Below are positions 9,104 to 17,277 of a DNA stretch of 64,000 bases, piece after piece; the first letter of the stretch is position 1, and every line of letters begins with the position of its first letter. The stretch spans positions 1 to 64,000 of the forward strand of contig CAKORX010000004.1 in the NCBI GenBank assembly GCA_934101645.1. Direction: 5' to 3'. A program made the position numbers and the translations under genes. The DNA is from an uncultured Bacilli bacterium (GTDB taxonomy: Bacteria; Bacillota_I; Bacilli_A; RF39; UBA660). Under the pieces are notes generated by a model. The model had not been told where the DNA came from. It saw only the letters and a list, made by a program, of their open reading frames with translations, and did no database searches.

Positions 9104-9144
9104 ATCCCTTAATTAAATTTGTTATATGTTTTAAGGGGGAGACT

Positions 9145-10614
9145 ATGACTGGATTAATTAAATTCGTACCGAAAGATGAGTTTACTTTTAATACTTATAA
9201 TTTTGAAATGGGTATACAGTATTTTGATTATGAAATTTCAATTTCAATTGATAAACCGTCTATGAACTTAGATTTTGGTAATACAGATTTAAATAGTAGT
9301 ATTAAAGAAATGATTGAGGCTTGTGATGATGAAGAAATCATTTTGTTTTATGAAAAATGTTTAGGACAAGAAGAAGCTTTATTAAAAAATGCTTCATATA
9401 TTTCATTTGACTTTGATATCGAAACATCTGCATTTTTGTATGGTGCAAATCCTAGTTTAAGAGGAAAGAAAATTTTATTTACGGATACTTTTGATTTAAG
9501 TGTTGAAACCGTTAAGAAAATAGAAAGCTTATTTGCTGATACTACTGATAATATATATTTTGATGTTCAGGGTAATACACAGCTAATTACTTTTGAAGAA
9601 TATAAAAAAACAGTAGAAGCTATTAATTTGATGATTAGCGATGTAGAAAAGTTTAATTACTCACCATTAGAAAAAATTATGTATGTTTATGATTTAGTTA
9701 GAAAAAAGATTTATACATGTGAAAAAAGTGATGAAGATGTAAGAACTTCAAGAGATCTTTCACAAGTATTACTCGGAGATAAGATTGTTTGTTTAGGATA
9801 TGCTAGATTGTTTAGAACTTTGCTTGAAAAATTAGGCATTAATAGTAAAGAAATTATTTTATTGAAAAAGGGTGAAGTAACAGGACATGCAAGAAATGAA
9901 ATATATATAAAAGATGAAAAATATGGTGTTGATGGTGTATATTATTTTGATCCAACTTGGGATAGTAAAAGAAATAATAATGATACATCATATTTATCAT
10001 CATATAGATTTTTTGCAATGACTAGACTTCAAATGGATGCATTAGATGAAGGAAAATATTTAGTTCAAAATTGCCCTTATTTTTCTAGCGATATAGCCCA
10101 AAAATTTGAAGAAGAAGTTAAAGAACGTGGCCTTGCAGGAATTTCTAAAAAATTATCTAGAGTGATAAACTATATGTCTTATACTATTTATGATAAACAG
10201 CTTTTATATAATCCTATGCTTTTAGAAATACTACCAAAATCTATGATTCCAAGTCCAGAAACTGTTCAAAGAAAACTTTCTTCATTAATGAAAAAGTTTA
10301 ATACTCCAATAAAAGCTCCAACTTTTTTAGAGGCGCTTTATAACGTTCGTAAAAATGAATATTACATTGCACCCGAAGATTATCCTTTAAATATAAATGA
10401 AATATTTAAAATTATTCAAATATCTAAATGGGATTTTTCAAACAATGATTTTGATAAAATGCTTATGGAACTTTTAACAAAGCAAGAACAAGCAATGGTC
10501 AATGCCAAAAAATTACAAAAGTTTTCTAATGAAACAGATCTTGAAAAAAATATAGAACAAATAAGATTAACTAGAACATTAAGAAAAATTTTAGATAATA
10601 AAAAATTTCAGTAG
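9145..10614 (+). CDS. Transglutaminase-like (papain-fold) protein
   Basis: 489 residues from ATG 9145, preceded by AAGGGGGA. The central domain (about 150-320) has the transglutaminase-like triad pattern: Cys in KIVCLGYARLF, His in GHARNEIY and Asp in YYFDPTWD, the layout of bacterial transglutaminase/protease-like enzymes. No signal peptide or membrane helix is seen, so the protein should be cytoplasmic. The N-terminal 150 residues and the C-terminal 170 are not recognised. It has its own promoter and terminator. Substrate unknown; cysteine protease or amidase activity is the family inference. Confidence 0.75.
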   Translation: MTGLIKFVPKDEFTFNTYNFEMGIQYFDYEISISIDKPSMNLDFGNTDLNSSIKEMIEACDDEEIILFYEKCLGQEEALLKNASYISFDFDIETSAFLYGANPSLRGKKILFTDTFDLSVETVKKIESLFADTTDNIYFDVQGNTQLITFEEYKKTVEAINLMISDVEKFNYSPLEKIMYVYDLVRKKIYTCEKSDEDVRTSRDLSQVLLGDKIVCLGYARLFRTLLEKLGINSKEIILLKKGEVTGHARNEIYIKDEKYGVDGVYYFDPTWDSKRNNNDTSYLSSYRFFAMTRLQMDALDEGKYLVQNCPYFSSDIAQKFEEEVKERGLAGISKKLSRVINYMSYTIYDKQLLYNPMLLEILPKSMIPSPETVQRKLSSLMKKFNTPIKAPTFLEALYNVRKNEYYIAPEDYPLNINEIFKIIQISKWDFSNNDFDKMLMELLTKQEQAMVNAKKLQKFSNETDLEKNIEQIRLTRTLRKILDNKKFQ

Positions 10615-10632
10615 TTTAAACTGAAATTTTTT
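10601..10632. terminator. Shared bidirectional terminator
   Basis: AAAAATTTCAG (10601-10611) and CTGAAATTTTT (10621-10631) form an 11-bp stem flanked by A and T runs, placed between the convergent transglutaminase-like gene and tsaC. Confidence 0.8.
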
Positions 10633-11654
10633 TATAATTCAATATAATTATGTGAGCATGCCCTAATTAATCTATTCATTATTGCAATGCCAAGGCCCTC
10701 TTTTTTAACTCCCTCAATAACAATTAAATCATAGTTTGTCTTATCAACTTGTCTTAGAATATGAAATATATTATGTGAAATATCTTCAAGAGACGAACCC
10801 ATATCCATAGAGTGTTTGAAGTTTTTTAAGTTTTCATATTTACAAACAACTAAAATATTTTTTTCTTTTTCAAGTTCTTGAGTTTTTTTTATAAATTTTT
10901 CATTGTCATTACTATATATTAAAATACATTCTTTTGATGGAGCATAGTGTTTATATTTCATCCCAGGAGATAAAACTTTTTCTCCAGGCTTTATGCTAGA
11001 AAAAATATTTTTATCAAGTTCAACTTCAAAACCATATTCTTTAAAGTTTTCAATTGTTATTTTACCTGGCCTTAAAATTTTTACTTTGTTATTGATAACT
11101 GTTATAACAGTTGATTCAAGTCCAATATCTGTATTTCCACCATCTATAATGCATGATACTTTATCACCAAGTTCTTTTTTTATATCTTCAATGTTTGTAC
11201 CACTTGGTTTACCAGATATATTTGCTGAAGGTGCCGCAATTGGAACACCAGCATATTTGATTAATGTATTAGCAATTTTATTGCTAGGCATTCTAACTCC
11301 AACGGTATCAAGACCACCTGTAACTGCATCAGGTACGCATGGTTTTCTTTTTAAAATAATTGTTAATGGACCTGGGAAAAATATATCAATAAGCTTTTTT
11401 TGTGTGTCAGTTAAATCGCATGCTATATCGTCAATCATTTCTATATCTGAAATATGTAAAATCAAAGGATTATCTTGAGCACGACCTTTAGCTATAAAAA
11501 TACTTTTAACAGCTTCTTCGTCAAGACCGTTAGCACCAATACCATAAACTGTTTCTGTAGGAAAAATTACTAATTTTCCTTCTTTTATATAGTTAGCCGC
11601 TTCCATCATTTCTTTAGAATCTATGTTTTCTTTCATATCTAAAATTTTGCTCAT
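10632..11654 (-). CDS. ywlC: L-threonylcarbamoyladenylate synthase (Sua5/YwlC type)
   Basis: 340 residues. It makes threonylcarbamoyl-AMP from threonine, bicarbonate and ATP for the t6A37 modification of ANN-decoding tRNAs. The YrdC domain (about 12-205) shows IFPTETVYGIGANG, KGRAQDNPLILHI, PGPLTIILKR, VGVRMPSN and APSANISGKPSGT. A C-terminal Sua5 domain follows (SPGMKYKHYAPS linker, then a roughly 100-residue domain), so it is the long Sua5/YwlC form rather than the short TsaC form. SD AGGTGAAG on the reverse strand precedes the ATG. It stands alone on the minus strand between convergent and divergent neighbours. Confidence 0.95.
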   Translation of the reverse strand: MSKILDMKENIDSKEMMEAANYIKEGKLVIFPTETVYGIGANGLDEEAVKSIFIAKGRAQDNPLILHISDIEMIDDIACDLTDTQKKLIDIFFPGPLTIILKRKPCVPDAVTGGLDTVGVRMPSNKIANTLIKYAGVPIAAPSANISGKPSGTNIEDIKKELGDKVSCIIDGGNTDIGLESTVITVINNKVKILRPGKITIENFKEYGFEVELDKNIFSSIKPGEKVLSPGMKYKHYAPSKECILIYSNDNEKFIKKTQELEKEKNILVVCKYENLKNFKHSMDMGSSLEDISHNIFHILRQVDKTNYDLIVIEGVKKEGLGIAIMNRLIRACSHNYIEL

Positions 11655-11757
11655 TTTTCTTCACCTTGGCATATTATATAATAATAAAAAAATAATATCA
11701 AGTTGCTTGAATAGAACGTTATTTATATGTTAGAATAACTTTCCATAGGAGGAAATA

Positions 11758-12702
11758 ATGCAGTTAAAAGAAAATGTGGTAATAGGTACTCACAATGGAA
11801 TATTTCATAGCGATGAAGTAGTTGCTTGTGCTATTATAAAACTTATGGTAGAAAAACTTTATTCTTCACAAGATAAAGTTAAAATTATAAGGACAAGAGA
11901 TTTAAATATTTTAAATTCTGAATGTGATTATGTAGTTGATGTAGGTGGGGGAAAATTTGATCACCATCAAAAAGGTGGAAACGGTCAAAGAATAGATGGT
12001 ACGAAATATGCAAGTGCTGGTTTGGTATGGAAAGAATTTGGCTATGTTATTTTGTATTTTATGAAAACTCTTTCAATCGAGCAGATAAATGAAATTTTTA
12101 ATTTGACAGATGAAAATGTTATTAAGAAAGTTGACATGGAAGATAATGGAGTATATACAAATGAACATATTTTTTCTTATATAAAAAATTTTTTACCAAA
12201 TTGGGATGAAGAAAATCCAGATTATGATAATGCTTTTAATGAAGCTTTGAAAGTAACATCAACTGTACTTTCTTCAGTAATTAGCAAAAGTATAAGTGTG
12301 GTTCAAGGCAAAACTGAAATAAATAATCGTTTACACAGCACAGTTAATAGAATGGATAATATTTTGTTTTTACCATGCCAAACTATTGATTGGTTAGAGC
12401 CTACTGTTACTTTTAATGAAGAAAATCCTAGCGAGGCAGTAGATTTTGTAGTATTTCCCTATCCAAATGGTGGATACGCTTTACAGTGCGTTCCAAGATC
12501 ACTTGCTGAAAAATTTTCTCAAAGAATTATTCTTCCATCATCTTGGGCTGGAGAAACAGAAAATTTGCCTGAAATAACAAATGTAAAAAGTGCTACATTT
12601 TGTCATCAAGCAAGATTTTTTGCAAGAGCAGATGATTTTGAAGATATAATTACTATGTGCAGACTAGCTACACTAGAAAACGAAAAATTTAGAAAAATTT
12701 AA
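11758..12702 (+). CDS. MYG1/UPF0160-family protein
   Basis: 314 residues. The N-terminal GTHNGIFHSDEVVACAII and VDVGGGKFDHHQKGG motifs are the DHH-like metal-binding signature of the MYG1 family; eukaryotic members are RNA exonucleases acting in organelles, while the bacterial role is uncertain. The C-terminal part also follows the family (SWAGE, then ATFCHQARFFARADD). The protein is cytoplasmic. SD AGGAGG lies 6 bp before the ATG. It is divergent from ywlC and followed by the signal peptidase gene after 37 bp. Confidence 0.88.
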   Translation: MQLKENVVIGTHNGIFHSDEVVACAIIKLMVEKLYSSQDKVKIIRTRDLNILNSECDYVVDVGGGKFDHHQKGGNGQRIDGTKYASAGLVWKEFGYVILYFMKTLSIEQINEIFNLTDENVIKKVDMEDNGVYTNEHIFSYIKNFLPNWDEENPDYDNAFNEALKVTSTVLSSVISKSISVVQGKTEINNRLHSTVNRMDNILFLPCQTIDWLEPTVTFNEENPSEAVDFVVFPYPNGGYALQCVPRSLAEKFSQRIILPSSWAGETENLPEITNVKSATFCHQARFFARADDFEDIITMCRLATLENEKFRKI

Positions 12703-12739
12703 TCTAGATTTTTTTTTACATAAATGTAATAATAATTGT

Positions 12740-13234
12740 ATGAAGATTTTAAGAAAAATAATTTTAGGTTTATTATCTATTTTTATAATATTTATTATGT
12801 ATATAACTTTTTCTTATTGTTATCAAAAAATTATACTAAAGAAAGTTCCTTGTATATTTGGGTATACAAGTTTTATTAATACAGGGAGTAGTATGATGCC
12901 CTATATTAATGTTGGCGATTTAGTAATTGTAAAGAAAAAGGATAATTATGTTCCTAACGATGTAATTAGTTTTAAAACTAATGAAAATTATGTAAATACT
13001 CATAGAGTTATTGATTCATATGATGATTTTTATAAGACTAAGGGTGATAGTAATAGATTTAATGACGGGGAACAAATACACATAAGTAATATTTATGGAA
13101 AAGTAATACTTGTTATAAATGGCTTTGGAACATTTTATTCATTTTTATATAAAAATTATATTTACATCTTTGCTTTGCTTGCCATTTTATCCATACTTAT
13201 ATTTCTAATTCATGAAAGGTTAAAAAGAAAATGA
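12740..13234 (+). CDS. sipW: Signal peptidase I, SipW (ER-type)
   Basis: 164 residues: an N-terminal membrane helix (about 8-28), the S26 catalytic box TGSSMMP (Ser about 53), then a THRV motif where ordinary bacterial SPases have the lysine region. A His in place of Lys is the mark of ER/SipW-type peptidases. A second membrane helix lies at the C-terminus (about 137-157), followed by basic residues. It acts outside the membrane, cutting after AYF-type signal peptides. Four proteins elsewhere in the window (40754, 50794, 60563, 62312) carry exactly this kind of signal, so they are the likely substrates. The start has no clear ribosome site. Its end overlaps priA by 4 bp (ATGA). Confidence 0.88.
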   Translation: MKILRKIILGLLSIFIIFIMYITFSYCYQKIILKKVPCIFGYTSFINTGSSMMPYINVGDLVIVKKKDNYVPNDVISFKTNENYVNTHRVIDSYDDFYKTKGDSNRFNDGEQIHISNIYGKVILVINGFGTFYSFLYKNYIYIFALLAILSILIFLIHERLKRK

Positions 13235-15399
13235 ATGCACAAGTTATAGTCAAATATCCTGTTAAATCATTAGATAAAGTTTTTACTTATAAAGTTCCTA
13301 AAAATTTTGAGGAAAAAGTTAGTGTTGGTATGAAAGTAGTTGTTCCTTTTAATAATGATGTAATCACGGGAATAATAATTAAATTAGATAATGAAAAAAA
13401 AGATTTTGAAATGAAGGAAATATATAATATTGATGAATCATTTATCATTAATAGTGAACAAATGCATCTTGCATATTATCTAAAAAAAACTACTTTATGT
13501 CCATTAATAAGTGCTTTTGAGGTATGCCTTCCTCCAGCACTTAAAATTAAAAATGAAATGAAAGACTTTCATAAATATGAAACCTATATTTCGTTGAATG
13601 TAAATATAAATGATGCTGGTAAATATATAATTAACAATAGTAAAGCTCATGCTCAAATTAGTATTATAGATAGTCTTATTGCTAAAGGAAAAATAAAAAA
13701 AAGTGAACTTTCAGCATCTTCATTAAAAGTTTTATTACAAAAAGGTATAGTAAAAGAAACTAAAGAAATAAAAAATCGAATAAATGTAAGTGATAATGTA
13801 GAAAATAAAATAGTTTTAAATGAAGAACAAACAAATGCTTATGAAGTAATAGCAAAAGATTTAGATAAATATAAAGTTTTTTTACTTGAAGGTGTAACTG
13901 GATCTGGCAAAACAGAAGTTTATATGTCATTAATCGATAAAGTTTTACTTATGAACAAGACAGTTATTGTGTTAGTTCCGGAAATTTGTTTAACTACACA
14001 AACTGTACAAAGATTTTATAAAAGATTTGGTAGTAAAGTAGCAATTTTTCATTCAGGTCTTTCTACGGGTGAAAAATATGATGAGTATATGAAAATATAT
14101 GAAGGAAAGGTATCAATAGTAGTGGGAACTAGATCAAGCATTTTTGTTCCATTTAAAAATTTGGGTTTAATAATAATTGATGAAGAACACTCTGAAAGTT
14201 ATAAACAAGATACTACTCCAAGATATGATGCAATTGAAATCGCTAAATATCGAGCTAAACTTAATAATATTCCTTTAGTACTTGCAAGTGCGACTCCATC
14301 CCTTGAGTCAAAAGCAAGAACATTGAAAAATGTGTATACTTTAGTACCATTAAAGAAAAGAGCTAGTGGAGCAAAACTTCCGGAAACTATTTTAGTAGAT
14401 ATGAAAAATAATCGTAATGGAATAATTTCAAATTTATTAAAAGAAAAAATTATAGAAAGATTAAATAAAAAAGAGCAAATTATTTTACTTTTGAATCGAA
14501 GAGGCTTTTCAACGTTTATTACTTGTTCTAACTGTGGCTATACATATAAATGTCCGAACTGTGATATTACTTTGACATATCATAAAACAAGTGATAGTTT
14601 AAGATGCCATTATTGTTCATATGTTATAAAAAAACCGTTAGAGTGCTCAGAATGTCATGAAAATTCTTTGAATTTTTTAGGACTTGGTACTCAAAAAGTT
14701 GAAGAAGAATTAAATAAATTATTTCCAGATGCCAAAGTAATAAGAATGGATCAAGATACAACTTCGAAAAAAGGCAGTTATCAAAAAATTATTGATGATT
14801 TTGCTCTTCATAAATATGATATTTTACTTGGTACTCAAATGATTAGTAAAGGTCTTGATTTTCCTTTAGTATCTTTGGTAGGAGTAATAAATGCAGATAC
14901 ATCACTAAATATGCCAGATTTTAGAGCAAATGAAAAAACATTTTCACTTTTATATCAAACATCAGGAAGAGCTGGAAGATCAAATATCAAAGGAGAAGTT
15001 ATTTTACAAACTTATAATCCGGATAATAAAGTATTAAATTATGTTAAAAATAATGATTATGAAGGATTTTTCAAATATGAACTAGGCATTCGTAAAGTTT
15101 TATTTTATCCACCGTATTCATATATTGTTTTAATAAAGATAGTTGGTAAGGATTATAAAGAAACAAGTGACAATGCAAATAAAATTAAAAAGATTCTCAA
15201 AGATAATCTTGAGGGCACCATTATATATGGACCAACGCCAGAATCAGTTTTTAAAATAAATAACATATACCATTTTCAAATTATAATTAAATATACAAAG
15301 GAAAATAATTTATATGAAGTATTAAAAAATATAGATAATAGTTATATTTTGAATAATAAAGTGAATGTTGAAATAACCTTTAATCCAATTAGATTATAA
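13231..15399 (+). CDS. priA: Primosomal protein N' (replication restart helicase PriA)
   Basis: 722 residues. It reloads the replisome at stalled forks. Domains in order: N-terminal 3'-DNA-binding domain, superfamily 2 helicase core with Walker A GVTGSGKTE (about 222-230), DEEH box (IIDEEHSES), and a zinc-binding insertion with paired cysteines (CSNCGYTYKCPNCD and CHYCSY ... CSECHE). After the zinc cluster come GLGTQKVEEEL, TQMISKGLDFP and QTSGRAGR, then the C-terminal domain. Length is normal for Firmicutes PriA. It overlaps the signal peptidase gene by 4 bp and is closed by a terminator. Confidence 0.97.
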   Translation: MNAQVIVKYPVKSLDKVFTYKVPKNFEEKVSVGMKVVVPFNNDVITGIIIKLDNEKKDFEMKEIYNIDESFIINSEQMHLAYYLKKTTLCPLISAFEVCLPPALKIKNEMKDFHKYETYISLNVNINDAGKYIINNSKAHAQISIIDSLIAKGKIKKSELSASSLKVLLQKGIVKETKEIKNRINVSDNVENKIVLNEEQTNAYEVIAKDLDKYKVFLLEGVTGSGKTEVYMSLIDKVLLMNKTVIVLVPEICLTTQTVQRFYKRFGSKVAIFHSGLSTGEKYDEYMKIYEGKVSIVVGTRSSIFVPFKNLGLIIIDEEHSESYKQDTTPRYDAIEIAKYRAKLNNIPLVLASATPSLESKARTLKNVYTLVPLKKRASGAKLPETILVDMKNNRNGIISNLLKEKIIERLNKKEQIILLLNRRGFSTFITCSNCGYTYKCPNCDITLTYHKTSDSLRCHYCSYVIKKPLECSECHENSLNFLGLGTQKVEEELNKLFPDAKVIRMDQDTTSKKGSYQKIIDDFALHKYDILLGTQMISKGLDFPLVSLVGVINADTSLNMPDFRANEKTFSLLYQTSGRAGRSNIKGEVILQTYNPDNKVLNYVKNNDYEGFFKYELGIRKVLFYPPYSYIVLIKIVGKDYKETSDNANKIKKILKDNLEGTIIYGPTPESVFKINNIYHFQIIIKYTKENNLYEVLKNIDNSYILNNKVNVEITFNPIRL

Positions 15400-15433
15400 A
15401 AAAAGCCCATAAATTATGGACTTTTAGTTTTTT
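15399..15433 (+). terminator. Terminator after priA
   Basis: AAAAGCCCAT (15401-15410) pairs with ATGGACTTTT (15416-15425) with one mismatch, then a T run. It may also end the opposing tRNA transcript. Confidence 0.6.
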
Positions 15434-15509
15434 TGGTTACCCAGATAGGATTCGAACCCATGGAATGTCAGGACCAGAACCTGATGCCTTACCGCTTGGC
15501 TACTGGGTA
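15434..15509 (-). tRNA. tRNA-Gln (anticodon CTG)
   Basis: Read on the minus strand it is a full 76-nt cloverleaf: acceptor stem TACCCAG/CTGGGTA, D-arm AGCCAAGCGGTAAGGC typical of tRNA-Gln, anticodon stem TCAGG/CCTGA around loop TTCTGGT (anticodon CTG), T-arm with GGTTCGAATCC and an encoded CCA end. CTG is the less common Gln anticodon in AT-rich genomes, which usually also carry a TTG isoacceptor; none is seen in this window. Confidence 0.93.
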
Positions 15510-15632
15510 ATAACAAACATATAATAACACATTTTTGACAAATATACTATAATTTTAAGTAAAATTAATATATTTAACTTTTAAGAAAACAGATTATGAT
15601 GTATAATAAATATTGTTAAAAGGAGTTTTATT

Positions 15633-16415
15633 ATGGAAGAAAAGAAACAAAATAACGTAATTACAAAAAAGGTTGAAAAACAAAGCAATGATAAACAAAA
15701 TCATGTGAAAAAAAATAATACTAAAAAGGCTAATACTAAAGCAATAAATAAATCAAAAAAAGAAAATCAAAAAAATACTAATAAAGAAGTTAATAATAAG
15801 CCAAAAACTGTTAAATCTCAAGAAGAAATAAAGACTGATCCTGAAAAGGAAATTATTCAAACTGAAGTTACAGAAAGTGCGCCTTTAAAAGAAAATACAA
15901 ATGAAAAAGTACAAGAAAAAGTTACAATTAATGTAACTGTACCAAAGGACAAAACTTTAATAAATAATTTGATTACACTATTTATTTCATTTATATTATT
16001 TAATATTAAGTGGATTAAATATAAGTTTGAATTTTTCGGTTATGTAAGTTCTGCATCAATAACAATACTTCATTCTGATATGTTTGATTTTTCATTCTTA
16101 CTTGGAATGTCAAAAATATTTGCCATTATTTCAATACTACTATTCTTTGTAACAATAATTAATTCATTTATTAAATTAGATGAACATATACCATCATTAA
16201 AATCATTTAATTTAGACAAAAATTTAATTATATTTTATTATGGTAGTTATGCAATAAGTTTAATTCTTGCCTTAATAGGTGTGTTATTTACGAAATATTC
16301 ATATTTAACTATTGGTTATGCTTTAACGTTAATAGGTTACGTTATATGTGCTTATTTAACATTTAAAAAAAATATTTTAAAAGAAGCAAATAAAATTAAA
16401 AAGGATATTTCATGA
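15633..16415 (+). CDS. Membrane protein with long lysine-rich N-terminal tail
   Basis: 260 residues. The first 110 or so are highly charged and low in complexity (Lys, Asn, Glu, Gln; NKSKKENQKNTNKE and similar) and probably disordered. Four membrane helices follow (about 112-132, 150-180, 195-215, 218-240) and a short basic end. I do not recognise the family. SD AAAGGAG lies 9 bp before the ATG. It overlaps mscL by 4 bp (ATGA), so the two are translationally coupled; a link to membrane tension or osmotic response is only suggested by this. Confidence 0.75.
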   Translation: MEEKKQNNVITKKVEKQSNDKQNHVKKNNTKKANTKAINKSKKENQKNTNKEVNNKPKTVKSQEEIKTDPEKEIIQTEVTESAPLKENTNEKVQEKVTINVTVPKDKTLINNLITLFISFILFNIKWIKYKFEFFGYVSSASITILHSDMFDFSFLLGMSKIFAIISILLFFVTIINSFIKLDEHIPSLKSFNLDKNLIIFYYGSYAISLILALIGVLFTKYSYLTIGYALTLIGYVICAYLTFKKNILKEANKIKKDIS

Positions 16416-16843
16416 TAAAAGAATTTAAAAAATTTATTTCTAAAGGCAATGTTGTAGACCTTGCAGTTGGTGTTGTAGTAGGTGGAGCTTTTTCTAAAAT
16501 AGTTTCTTCACTTGTTAATGATATTATAATGCCAATTATTGGGGTTATAATCGGAGGTATTGATTTTTCAAGTGTTTCTATTAAATTTAAAGACGCTACA
16601 ATAAATATAGGAATGTTTATTCAAAATATTATAGATTTTTTAATTATTTCATTTTGTATCTTTTTAGTAGTAAAAGCATTAAATAAGTTGTCTGATTTAA
16701 CTAAAAAGAAAAAAGAGGAAGAAAAGAAAACTGAAGAACCTAAGGTTAGTGAAGAAATTCTCCTTTTAAGAGAAATTAATGAAAATTTAAAAAAGCAAAA
16801 TAAAATTTCAAATAAAAACGTTAAGAAAAAAGTAAATTCTTAA
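16412..16843 (+). CDS. mscL: Large-conductance mechanosensitive channel
   Basis: 143 residues. The N-terminal amphipathic helix and first helix read FKKFISKGNVVDLAVGVVVGGAFSKIVSSLVNDIIMPIIG, the classical MscL signature; the second helix (about 70-92) leads to a charged cytoplasmic bundle (KKKKEEEKKTEEPKVSEEILLLREI). MscL opens at high membrane tension to release solutes on hypo-osmotic shock. The C-terminal charged part is longer and more lysine-rich than usual. Confidence 0.96.
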   Translation: MIKEFKKFISKGNVVDLAVGVVVGGAFSKIVSSLVNDIIMPIIGVIIGGIDFSSVSIKFKDATINIGMFIQNIIDFLIISFCIFLVVKALNKLSDLTKKKKEEEKKTEEPKVSEEILLLREINENLKKQNKISNKNVKKKVNS

Positions 16844-16852
16844 CGTTTTTTT
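16815..16852. terminator. Symmetric terminator after mscL
   Basis: AACGTTAAGAA (16817-16827) and TTCTTAACGTT (16837-16847) form an 11-bp stem bordered by A and T runs, so it can work in both directions. It separates mscL from invertible switch A. Confidence 0.85.
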
Positions 16853-16897
16853 ACTAAATAAATCTATTCGCTTTTTAGGCATATATTCGGCATCAAA

Positions 16898-17245
16898 TTT
16901 TCCTAAAACATATACATTTAGGAAAACTTTTTATTTTGCAGCATAAATATGGGGCAAATTAAATGCCAAGTATAAATTTTAACTAGAAATTATTAAAAAA
17001 CAATTTTTTTAAAATGTTTATTTTGGCCAGCATTTAAAAGAAAAAAACAATATTTTTTGACCATTTTTTGACTAGAAATTTTTATAAAATGAATTATTTT
17101 TCTGCTTAATTTATATATTCCTTTAATTTTTTTCAACAATTTTTTCATAAATTATATAATTTTTTATAAAAATATGATAATATTAAAAAGTAATAGTACG
17201 AAAATATGGGAACGTTTTGTCTTAAATGTATATGTTTTAGGAAAA
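16898..17245. repeat. Invertible promoter segment A (ON orientation), 348 bp
   Basis: The segment is bounded by 29-bp inverted repeats at 16898-16926 and 17217-17245. Each site consists of 10-bp arms (TTTTCCTAAA and TTTAGGAAAA) around a 9-bp asymmetric core: ACATATACA on the left and its exact reverse complement TGTATATGT on the right. The outer left arm of the right site is degenerate (TTGTCTTAAA). The 290 bp between the sites align in the same direction with switch C and, after reverse-complementing, with switch B. A promoter near the right end points into surface gene A, 33 bp beyond the right repeat. The segment also contains two copies of the motif T(A/G)ACTAGAAAT (16980, 17069). Confidence 0.9.
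17132..17160 (+). promoter_or_regulatory. Promoter of switch A, facing surface gene A
   Basis: TTCAAC (17132-17137), 17-bp spacer, TATAAT (17155-17160). The corresponding boxes are kept in the other two copies (TTTAAC/TATAAA in C; TTCGAC/TATAAA on the minus strand in B), the best argument that they are functional. A second AT-rich box, TATGATAAT (17173-17181), is also conserved and is an alternative -10. Confidence 0.75.
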
Positions 17246-17277
17246 ATGAACCCCGTATTTATGGGAGATGTGGAAAT

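Noticed and set aside
17206..17277. Longer N-termini for surface proteins A (from 17206) and C (from 58806)
   Set aside because: The extra codons lie in the invertible segment and its repeat. The ribosome site GGGAG and a canonical signal anchor support the downstream ATG, and the equivalent frame in the other orientation at locus B would end at a TAA before the gene.
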